Part shown: one piece after another, positions 8,455 through 16,566 of the stretch
Numbering within the stretch: position 1 is the first letter of the stretch
Layout: the number at the start of each line of letters is the position of its first letter
Assembly: GCF_023264895.1 (NCBI RefSeq)
Contig: NZ_JAHFUY010000018.1
Span: forward strand, 1-64,000
DNA length: 64,000 nucleotides
Direction: 5' to 3'
Source of the DNA: Herbiconiux sp.
GTDB lineage: Bacteria > Actinomycetota > Actinomycetes > Actinomycetales > Microbacteriaceae
The notes under the pieces: generated by a model
Database searches by the model: none
Told to the model about the DNA's origin: nothing
What the model saw: only the letters and a program-made list of their open reading frames with translations
Made by a program: the position numbers and the translations under genes

Positions 8455-9531
8455 TCAGAGAGTCGCGTAGGCGCGGATGATGTCGGTGGTCGACGGCTCG
8501 AGGAAGCCGAACTTGCGCTTCACCGCACCGGAGGTGGAACCGAAAGTCCCCATGTTGGTCAGACCCGACGTGGTCGCCGGGTCGAGCAGACGCTGGAGGT
8601 TCGCGTCGAAGTTCGCGCTCGACGAGTCGATCCGCGCGTACTCGACGACGAGGAAGGTGTTGCGGCCGAACTTCGCGTCGGCGTAGAACGCGGCGCTCGG
8701 GGTGGTGACGGTGCCGGAGACCGACACAGGAGCCACGCCGGTGGGAGCGCCGAGCTTGACGTTCGTGCCGGCGATCGTGTTGCTCGGGGTTGCGCCGTTG
8801 GCCTGAGCGGTCCAGCTGGCCACCGAGAACGGGATGATCTCGTCGGCCTGAAGGATGGATGCGTCGTTCTCGGGGCGGGTGTTGTTCGTGTCGTTGACGG
8901 TCGAGCCGACGGCGGTCACGTTGATGGCACCGAGGAAGAAGCTGCGCGTGCCTGATCCGTTCTGGGGCAGGCGCGGCTTGACGGTGGTCCCACCGATGAC
9001 GACGGGGGTGTTCGACTCGTAGATCTGCTTCAGCTGAGCCGCGGTGAGGTTCGCGAGGTCGCTGTTCGTGCCGTTGTAGGCATACGACACGGCGTCACGG
9101 GCGTAGGGGACGTAGGCGAGCTTGCCCTCACTCGAAGCATTGCTGCCGGGCGAGCTCGAGGAGCGCGCGATGTCGACCTGGCCGGTGATGACCTTGCCGT
9201 TGTAGAGGTTGCCCGAGATCGATGCACGCAGAGCGGTCACACCCGCGCCCGAACCGGCGGGGCGCACGAAGTACGGCCCACCCGTCTTGGTCTGGATCAG
9301 GCCGGAACCGAAGGCGTCGTACGAACCGAGGTTCGTGCCGCCGGAGGTGACGCGCACCGGCGAACCGGAGATGCGGGTTCCGTTGGTCAGGGCGTTCGTG
9401 GAGTCCTGAAGCGTGTCGGACCCGACGAGCACGTATCCGTTGGAGACGGGCTCGGCGTTCGCCGGCATGGCGAGGCCCAGTCCGGCGAGGGCCACGCCGA
9501 CGGCCGCGCCCAGCGCGACCATTTTCTTCAT
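8455..9531 (-). CDS. Secreted PstS-like substrate-binding protein
   Basis: MKKMVALGAAVGVALAGLGLAMPANA signal; VGSDTLQDSTNAL...AGSGAGVTALRASISG...LPQNGSGTRSFF. Confidence 0.7.
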   Translation of the reverse strand: MKKMVALGAAVGVALAGLGLAMPANAEPVSNGYVLVGSDTLQDSTNALTNGTRISGSPVRVTSGGTNLGSYDAFGSGLIQTKTGGPYFVRPAGSGAGVTALRASISGNLYNGKVITGQVDIARSSSSPGSNASSEGKLAYVPYARDAVSYAYNGTNSDLANLTAAQLKQIYESNTPVVIGGTTVKPRLPQNGSGTRSFFLGAINVTAVGSTVNDTNNTRPENDASILQADEIIPFSVASWTAQANGATPSNTIAGTNVKLGAPTGVAPVSVSGTVTTPSAAFYADAKFGRNTFLVVEYARIDSSSANFDANLQRLLDPATTSGLTNMGTFGSTSGAVKRKFGFLEPSTTDIIRAYATL

Positions 9532-9649
9532 CTTCACTTCGAGTTTTTCCTTTCGGGAAGGGTGACCGAGCATCCGCGGTGCGGGTGCATCGACTTGGCG
9601 TCGGGACGACGGACTTCGTCGGCAGGACGGACTCCAAGAACAGGGGGCA

Positions 9650-12259
9650 TCAGATTCGTCTCCTGATGCGGGAGATGACCGGCACGGCGAGTGCGGCCAG
9701 GAGACCGGCGAGGATCGCCAGCGGAACGGCTCCTGAGATCCCGCCGAGCTCCTGGTCGACGGGCGTCGTCTTGCCGAGCAGCGAACCGGCCACCGCTCCG
9801 CTGGCGGAGGGCCCGGTCGAGACGGCGGCCGCCGGAGCGGGAGCCGGCTGCACCGCAGCGGGAGCCGGGGGCGTCACGGGCGCGGTCGGCTTCGCCGGTG
9901 TGGGCGTAGGAGTCGGAGTGGGTGCCTTCTGTGGGCCCGACTGGATGAGGGCGGCGGCCTCGAGAGCCTGGGCGCGCCAGCCCTCGGGGATCGGTGCATA
10001 GCCCTCCGGGAGCATTCCGAACCCGGTCCCCTGCTCCTGCCCGGAGGTCACGGCGTAGTCGATGAAGGCGGCGTAGTCGGCCCTGAGGTCGGCGTCGGTC
10101 ATCTTCGGGTTGGCCGCGGCGTAGACCGGCACGGCCAGCGGATAGGCACCCGCGGCGCCACGAGCTGCCTCCGACAGGGGGTCGAAGCGGTAGACCTGGG
10201 GCTGGGCCGGATCGGCGGTCATGGCGGCAGCCGCGGCCGTGAGCGCCTCGGTGGTGGGGGCCACGAACTCCCCCGCAGGGTTCTGGAGCTCGGCGGAGAA
10301 CACCTGGTACTTGGCGGCGGACGACGTGTCGGTGAGGCCGATCACCCGCTGGAAGCCCGCGAGGTTGCGACTCGCCTTGGTGTACTTCGGCGGGATCGCC
10401 ACCGGATCCCAGGGACCGAGGACCTGCCCGTCACCGCGGAGCACGAGGTTCGCGCTCGTCGCCAGATCGTTGGTGTAGGGGCGCCAGGTGACGCTGTTGA
10501 TAGCGGCGGGTCCGGCCTCGTCAGCGGGCTGCTCCGTCGGATCCGCTTTCGGGAAGTCGTCCCGGGGGAAGGTCAGCGGGAGCCCGGTGCCCCCGTTCGC
10601 CGCGTACACGGCCGCATCCGATGACGCCCACGGATTGACCTTCATGCCGAACTCGTCGGCCTCGCCGGCCAGGAACGCGGCCGCCGCCGCATCCGACGTG
10701 ACGTAGGTCCACAGCGCGCGGGCGGTGTCGCTCCGGCCCTGCGGCACGATGATGTCGGCGACCGAGGGCGCCGTGATCGACTGGTCGGCCCACTCCGGGT
10801 CGTTGACCGCGAGGAACTCCGGGTCGAACGTGATGTTGCGGGCGTTGGCGCCGGGCGTCTCGGGGCTGAGGTAGCCCAGGTGGGACTTGTCGGCACCCGT
10901 CGGCAGCGAGTCGAGGTAGGAGTTCGTGAGCAGCTTCGCCACGAGGCGCGGCGTGAGCCGCAGTGTCTGGAACGGCAGCCGTTCACGGCCCTTCACCTCG
11001 TTCGAGACCTCGCGGAGCGCGGTGACCTCCCGGTCGATCGAGAAGGCGACCGAGATGCCGGTGAGGGCGATCGGCGCATAGGCGAGGCCGTCGACGACAT
11101 CGGGAGCACTGAGGGCTCTCGACGTCAGGGCGAGTGGGCTCGTGCCGGTCCCGTTGGCGGCGATCACCGCATCCGACTCCGGACCGGTGATGGAGGTGTA
11201 GGCGGCGCCGTTCTCGGCTCCGCAGAGGCTCGGCTGCCACGAGGCGATGGCCTCGGAGACGAGCTCGCTGCCCGAGAGCTGGCGCTCGGCGGCACCGATG
11301 GTGCAGCGCACGCCGATGGGCAGGAAGTCGAGCTTGACCGCGATCCGGTGCTTCCAGGAGTCCCAGAACAGCCCCGAGCGCGCGATGTCGTTCGTGCCGG
11401 CGTCGGCGGTGCCGCGAGGCACCACCACGAGCCAGCAGGACGTGCCGACGTAGCGACCGCCGGCCACGGGCTCGGGGGTGCCGCAGCCGAGGCCGGGCGA
11501 CTGAGCGGCCGTCTGCAGCTCGAACTTCACCGAGCCCGTGCCGTCGGCTCCCGATCCCGCCCAGCTCACCTCGTTGCTCGTGAGCTTGCTGAAGTACTGG
11601 TTGCTGTTGAGGTTGATCTTCTCGGGCCCGGGCTTGCCGCGGTCGGCGAGCACGTTCTTGCCGTTGTCGTCGACCACCTTGACGACCGATCCGCCGTCGG
11701 CGCCGTAGAACGGGATGCCGACGTAGGTGGGGTTGCTGAAGCCCGATCCGGTGACCGTGTGCGGCAGATCCTCGGCGGCCGGCACGGTCGAGCCGATCAG
11801 CGAGTCCCGGGTGGCGCCCGGCGCGTTCATGCCGCCGTACTGGCATTTGGTGCGGTCGGGCCCTGAGTCGTCGTCGGCACCCCAGCACTGCATGATCTGG
11901 AGGAAGTTGGAGCCGCCGGTCGAGGCGTTGGGGGCGATCGACTGGAGGCCGCCGCTCCAGCTGACCTGGATGCCCTGAGCGGCGAGATCCCGGGTCTGCG
12001 AGACCGTGACCTTGAGGTTCGGGAAGGGGGCCGTACCGAGATCGGTGTCCTGCTGATTCGCCGAGACCGTCACAGCACTGTCGCTGGCGGCCGCCGCCGG
12101 TGCCGACGTGGTGCCGAACCCCGTGACCGAGAGCAGCGTCGCGGTGAGGACGCCGACGCCCGTGCCCGCGACGAGGGCGAGCAGGAGGGACCGGCGACGA
12201 GCGTGCCGACGAGCGGCCCGGCGGGGTGATGACGCGGTCGCACGGGAACGGGTGGCCAT
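9650..12259 (-). CDS. Large (869 aa) PstS-like surface protein with Pro-rich stalk and C-terminal TM
   Basis: Signal/TM N-terminus; PstS-like segments (FDPLSEAARGAAGAYPLAVPVYAAANPKM...DYAAFIDYAVTSGQEQ); TPTPTPTPAKPTAPV stalk; C-terminal VPLAILAGLLAALAVPVISRIRRRI; start overlaps the pstS stop. Confidence 0.7.
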   Translation of the reverse strand: MATRSRATASSPRRAARRHARRRSLLLALVAGTGVGVLTATLLSVTGFGTTSAPAAAASDSAVTVSANQQDTDLGTAPFPNLKVTVSQTRDLAAQGIQVSWSGGLQSIAPNASTGGSNFLQIMQCWGADDDSGPDRTKCQYGGMNAPGATRDSLIGSTVPAAEDLPHTVTGSGFSNPTYVGIPFYGADGGSVVKVVDDNGKNVLADRGKPGPEKINLNSNQYFSKLTSNEVSWAGSGADGTGSVKFELQTAAQSPGLGCGTPEPVAGGRYVGTSCWLVVVPRGTADAGTNDIARSGLFWDSWKHRIAVKLDFLPIGVRCTIGAAERQLSGSELVSEAIASWQPSLCGAENGAAYTSITGPESDAVIAANGTGTSPLALTSRALSAPDVVDGLAYAPIALTGISVAFSIDREVTALREVSNEVKGRERLPFQTLRLTPRLVAKLLTNSYLDSLPTGADKSHLGYLSPETPGANARNITFDPEFLAVNDPEWADQSITAPSVADIIVPQGRSDTARALWTYVTSDAAAAAFLAGEADEFGMKVNPWASSDAAVYAANGGTGLPLTFPRDDFPKADPTEQPADEAGPAAINSVTWRPYTNDLATSANLVLRGDGQVLGPWDPVAIPPKYTKASRNLAGFQRVIGLTDTSSAAKYQVFSAELQNPAGEFVAPTTEALTAAAAAMTADPAQPQVYRFDPLSEAARGAAGAYPLAVPVYAAANPKMTDADLRADYAAFIDYAVTSGQEQGTGFGMLPEGYAPIPEGWRAQALEAAALIQSGPQKAPTPTPTPTPAKPTAPVTPPAPAAVQPAPAPAAAVSTGPSASGAVAGSLLGKTTPVDQELGGISGAVPLAILAGLLAALAVPVISRIRRRI

Positions 12260-13890
12260 CAGGCGTCGCCCCCCGCTCGCTTGAGGCGGCGCGAGACGAG
12301 CGGAGGCACGACGACCGCGCCGACGAGCAGCACTCCCGCGGCGACCATGAGCCACTGCTGCGGGCCCATGCCCTGATCGGGCAGCGTGAAGGGGCTCGAC
12401 ACCGCCGCCCCCGCGACCGCGCTGCCGCCGCTGATCAGACCGCCGTTCTCGTCGTACACGGGGGCGGAGCCCGCCGCTGCCGCCGCCGGTGACCCCGCTG
12501 CCGCTGCCGCTGCTGCTGCCGCCGCTCCCCCTGGCGCATCCGAGGCCGCGCCCCCGTTTCCGGTGCCCGAGGTCTCGGTGGGGGTCTCGGCCGCGCCGCC
12601 GGTTCCCGTGACGCACTGGTCAGGGCCCTGGCGGTCGCACTCGGCGGGTGCCGGAGCGGTGTTGGCGAGGGCGTTGCTGTTGGGGCTGTCGCCCGGGCTG
12701 AAGGTGGGGTTGTTGCAGGCGTTGACGTCGACGCCCGTCGAACCGGCCCCGGGGATCCGCTTGATCTGCTCGGAACCCGCCAGCACGAGGTTCATCGGCA
12801 GCGGCGAGTAGCCGAGCGTATCGGCCTGCTGCTGGCCCTCGCAGAGCATGTACCGGGCGAAGGCTCCGAGGGTGGAGCCCTTCGCGTCCGTGAAGTTCGG
12901 CGTGGTGGCCGTCGGCACGATCATGTACGAGTAGCTCGAGAGCGGGTAGGAGCGGTTGTCGCCGTTGTTGTAGACGTTGTCGAGGATCTGGGTGAGGTAG
13001 TCGGCCGACGCCGGATCCTCGTTGATCTGCGCCTGCAGGAGGGCCACCGCCACGCTCGTGGCCTTGGGCTCCACGTAGTAGCCCGCGTTGTTCAGCACCT
13101 TCGCCACGGGGAAGCCGGCGTTCTTGGCGTAGGAGTACTCCACGTAGGTGATGGCGCCCTCGCCGTAGCCCTGCGAGACGTAGCCGGCCACGCCGAGCGA
13201 GCCGTTCTGCGCCTTCATCGCGCCGCTCGCCGGATACTGCGACGTCAGGGCACCGGAGGGGAAGTAGGCGCTCCAGAGCGCCTGGTGCTGCTTCGACATC
13301 CAGAGCGTGAACTGGGCGGTGGAACCGGATCCGTCGGAGCGCACGACCGGCACGATGCCCTTGTCGGGCATCGCGAGGCCGGGGTTGTCGGCCTTGATGA
13401 CGGGGTCGTTCCAGTTGGTGATGGCGCCCGTGAAGATCTTCGTGATCGTCTCGCCGCTCAGCCGGAGGTTCGTCACCCGCTTGCCGTTGATCTGCAGGTT
13501 GTACATGAACGCCGTTCCACCGGCCACGATCGGCATGTAGGCGTACGGGCTCTGCGGAGCCTCCGGGGCCGAGCCGTCCTCGGGCGCGGCCTGGAACGGG
13601 ATCTCGCTGACCGCGAAGTCGACGGTCTGGGCGATGAAGTCGCGGCGGCCGGCGGAGGAGCCGACTCCCGAGTAGTTCACGGTCATGCCGTAGTTCGCCG
13701 CCACGTTCTTGCGCCACTGGTCGAGGGCGTTCTGCGACCAGGTCGAACCGGTGCCGGTGATGGGCACGTAGGTCTCGGCGTGCGCGGGGGCGACGGGGCC
13801 GGTGACGGCGGCCGTGAGGCACAGCAGGGCGAAGGCGGCCGTCGCGGCGACCGCGCGGAGGGCGCGGAGGGCAGGGGGTACTCGGGTCAT
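12259..13890 (-). CDS. pstS: Phosphate ABC transporter substrate-binding protein PstS with C-terminal TM anchor
   Basis: ITGTGSTWSQNALDQW...VDFAVSEIPF...VVRSDGSGSTAQFTLWMS (phosphate-binding motifs); C-terminal WLMVAAGVLLVGAVVVPPLVSRRLKRA. Confidence 0.88.
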   Translation of the reverse strand: MTRVPPALRALRAVAATAAFALLCLTAAVTGPVAPAHAETYVPITGTGSTWSQNALDQWRKNVAANYGMTVNYSGVGSSAGRRDFIAQTVDFAVSEIPFQAAPEDGSAPEAPQSPYAYMPIVAGGTAFMYNLQINGKRVTNLRLSGETITKIFTGAITNWNDPVIKADNPGLAMPDKGIVPVVRSDGSGSTAQFTLWMSKQHQALWSAYFPSGALTSQYPASGAMKAQNGSLGVAGYVSQGYGEGAITYVEYSYAKNAGFPVAKVLNNAGYYVEPKATSVAVALLQAQINEDPASADYLTQILDNVYNNGDNRSYPLSSYSYMIVPTATTPNFTDAKGSTLGAFARYMLCEGQQQADTLGYSPLPMNLVLAGSEQIKRIPGAGSTGVDVNACNNPTFSPGDSPNSNALANTAPAPAECDRQGPDQCVTGTGGAAETPTETSGTGNGGAASDAPGGAAAAAAAAAAGSPAAAAAGSAPVYDENGGLISGGSAVAGAAVSSPFTLPDQGMGPQQWLMVAAGVLLVGAVVVPPLVSRRLKRAGGDA

Positions 13891-13921
13891 GTCTCGGGTT
13901 CCGGGTCGGTCGTGCGGTGGG

Positions 13922-15271
13922 TCAGGAGGGGTCGGCGGTGGGGGGCGCCGTGGGTGGGGCGGAGGGGGCTGCGGGGGAGGGGGCGGCCTCGGTCTGCACG
14001 GTCGGCAGCACGCGCGGCGGGTACTCGCCGCGGGCGATGCGGTCGTCGAGCATCGTGATGCGCTGCAGGTCGCGGATCGAGTCGAGCTTCGCCGCACGGC
14101 GCTGGCGGTCGGAGAGCTGGCCGGGGCCCTTGCCTCCGATCATGCGGGCGATGATGAAGAGGCCGAGCACGAGCAGGATGAGCACGGCCGCCGTGCCGAA
14201 GCCGCGCGCGATCATGTTGGGCTCGGGCGAGCGCACGAAGTCGAAGACCTGCAGCGGGAGCGAGATCATCGGCCCCGAGAACGGGTTGACGTTCATCACC
14301 GCGGTGATGCCCGACGTGAGGAGCACGGGCGAGGTCTCGCCGATGCCGCGGGCGGTGCCGAGGATCACCGCGGTCACGAGGCCCGAGCGCGCCGTCGGCA
14401 GCACCACGTGCCAGACCGTGCGCCAGCGACTCGTGCCGAGCGCGTACGACGCCTCGCGCAGGTTTCCGGGCACGAGCCGCAGCACGACATCCGAGGCCCG
14501 GATGACGATCGGCAGCATCATGACGGTGATCGCCATGGCCGCGGCGAACCCCGAGCGCTGGTGCGTGACGAGCTGGATGATGGCGGCGTAGACGAAGAGC
14601 CCCGCGACGATCGAGGGCAACGCGGTCATGGCATCCGCGATGGTGCGGACGAAGCGTGCGAACCGGCCACCGATCTCGTTGAGGAAGACCGCCGTCGTGA
14701 TGCCGAGCGGCACCGTGATGGCCAGCGCGATGGAGATCTGGATGAGCGTGCCGACGATGGCGTGCAGGATGCCGCCCGAGGAGAGCGGGTCCAGCGGGCC
14801 CGTGAGCTCCATGGTCTGCGTGAAGAAGTTGAGGAAGGGCAGCGCCTCGGAGCCGCGGACGAGCGTGTAGACCACGATGAAGACGAGGGCGCCGAACAGC
14901 AGCGCGCCGGCGCTGATCATGAGCACGGTGGCCACGCGGTCCTTGACCTCCTGCCAGTCCGAGCGGAGCGACACCAGCAGCACGTAGAGGCCGACGAACG
15001 CGAGGAACGCCACCACGAACCAGCCGACGATGCCCGAGAGCGGGCCGATCCAGCCGAACAGCAGGGTCGCGATCGCGAGACCGCCGGCGAGGGCGCCGAC
15101 CACGTTGAAGCGCTCGTCGAGGGTCGCCGTGCGGAGGGTGCGACGGGGGCCGATCTCCACGCCCTCCGGCGAGGGGATGCGGGTGGGGGGCTCGAAGTCG
15201 ACGGCGTCGAGGAAGTCGGTGTGGGCATCCGCTTCGGGGGCGTCGGGGCGGGTGGGGAAGGTCGTCGACAT
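13922..15271 (-). CDS. pstA: Phosphate ABC transporter permease PstA
   Basis: LGITTAVFLNEIGGRFARFVRTIADAMTALPSIVAGLFVYA...ALGTSRWRTVWHVVLPTARSGLVTAVILGTARGIGETSPVLLT. Confidence 0.93.
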   Translation of the reverse strand: MSTTFPTRPDAPEADAHTDFLDAVDFEPPTRIPSPEGVEIGPRRTLRTATLDERFNVVGALAGGLAIATLLFGWIGPLSGIVGWFVVAFLAFVGLYVLLVSLRSDWQEVKDRVATVLMISAGALLFGALVFIVVYTLVRGSEALPFLNFFTQTMELTGPLDPLSSGGILHAIVGTLIQISIALAITVPLGITTAVFLNEIGGRFARFVRTIADAMTALPSIVAGLFVYAAIIQLVTHQRSGFAAAMAITVMMLPIVIRASDVVLRLVPGNLREASYALGTSRWRTVWHVVLPTARSGLVTAVILGTARGIGETSPVLLTSGITAVMNVNPFSGPMISLPLQVFDFVRSPEPNMIARGFGTAAVLILLVLGLFIIARMIGGKGPGQLSDRQRRAAKLDSIRDLQRITMLDDRIARGEYPPRVLPTVQTEAAPSPAAPSAPPTAPPTADPS

Positions 15272-15274
15272 GGA

Positions 15275-16456
15275 TCAGAGGCTCTCTGCGCCCGAGCGCG
15301 ACCGGGCGACGATCGACGACGCCGTGAAGTTCACCACGAGGGTGATCAGGAACAGCACGAGGCCGGCGGCCATGAGCGCCGAGAGGCCGAACTCGCTCGC
15401 CTCGCCGTAGCGGAGCGCGATGAGGGCAGAGACGGAGTTGGTGCCGGTCTTCAGCACCTCCCAGTTGATGACGAAGATCGGCGAGATGATCATGTAGACC
15501 GCGATGGTCTCGCCGAGCGCACGACCGAGACCGAGCATCGTGCCGCCGATGATGCCGCCACGGCCGAACGGCAGCACGACCGTGGCGATCATGCCCCAGC
15601 GGGTGGCGCCGAGGGCGAAGGCGCCCTCGCGCTCCCCCACCGGAGCCTGCGAGAAGGCCTCCCGCATGACCGAGGCCTGGGTGGGGACCACCATCAGGCC
15701 CACGACGATGCCCGCGATGAAGGCCGACGAGGTGAAGGCGCTCGCCTCGGTGAGGGTGCTGCCGTCTTCGCCGGTGACCGCGAAGAACGGGATCCACGCG
15801 AAGTAGCGCGAGATCCATTCGGCGACCGGAATGATGTTCTCCTGGAGGAAGAAGACGCCCCACAGGCCGAACACGATGCTGGGCACGGCGGCCATGAGGT
15901 CGACGAGCGAGACCATGAATGAGCGCAGTCGTCCACGCACGACCTCCGAGAGCAGCAGTGCCGTGCCGAGGGCGAGCGGGAAGCCCACGATGAGCGCGAT
16001 GACGGCGATCGTGACCGTGCCGAAGAGCACGGCGGCGATGCCGAACTGCTTGGTCTCGGGCGACCACTCCTGGGTGAACAGGAAGCCGATGCCCGCGACC
16101 TCGAGGGCCGAGCCCGCGCGGATCGAGAGGAACAGGCCCACCGCGAGCATGATGCCCACCGTCGTCGCACCGGCCGTGAAGGCGACCGTGCGGAAGACGG
16201 TGTCGGAGGTCGAACGACGCGACGCGAGCGATCGCCGTTCGGGCGATCCGCTGCCCCCGTCGCCAGGCGTCCCGCCGTTCGACCCCCCGGCGCCACCCGC
16301 ACCAGGGGCGCCGTCACCGCCGCCGCCGTTGCGCGCGCCGCCGCTGGCGTCGCCGCTGCTGTCGTCGCCCGCGTCATCGACAGCGGTGAGGATGTCTGTC
16401 CGCTCGTTCTCGAGGAAGACGTCGTCGATCGTCTGGAAGACGTCGTCCTGCTTCAC
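15275..16456 (-). CDS. pstC: Phosphate ABC transporter permease PstC
   Basis: PSIVFGLWGVFFLQENIIP...ALGATRWGMIATVVLPFGRGGIIGGTMLGLGRALGETIAVYMI. Confidence 0.93.
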   Translation of the reverse strand: MKQDDVFQTIDDVFLENERTDILTAVDDAGDDSSGDASGGARNGGGGDGAPGAGGAGGSNGGTPGDGGSGSPERRSLASRRSTSDTVFRTVAFTAGATTVGIMLAVGLFLSIRAGSALEVAGIGFLFTQEWSPETKQFGIAAVLFGTVTIAVIALIVGFPLALGTALLLSEVVRGRLRSFMVSLVDLMAAVPSIVFGLWGVFFLQENIIPVAEWISRYFAWIPFFAVTGEDGSTLTEASAFTSSAFIAGIVVGLMVVPTQASVMREAFSQAPVGEREGAFALGATRWGMIATVVLPFGRGGIIGGTMLGLGRALGETIAVYMIISPIFVINWEVLKTGTNSVSALIALRYGEASEFGLSALMAAGLVLFLITLVVNFTASSIVARSRSGAESL

Positions 16457-16492
16457 GATTCACCGGCCATGGCCCTGATCGTGGGCCGCTCA

Positions 16493-16532
16493 GGTGAACG
16501 AGCGACGGCGTCGACCTGAAGTCAGGATGGAC
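16493..16532 (-). promoter_or_regulatory. Candidate PhoP site upstream of pstC
   Basis: Minus strand has perfect GTTCACC (16493-16499) and GTCCATC (16526-16532) 33 nt apart (3 x 11); CAGGTGAACGAG 12-mer is shared with 7323-7334. Confidence 0.35.
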
Positions 16533-16566
16533 GAGATGTGGAGAAAGTACTCAGGTGGCTTTAAGC

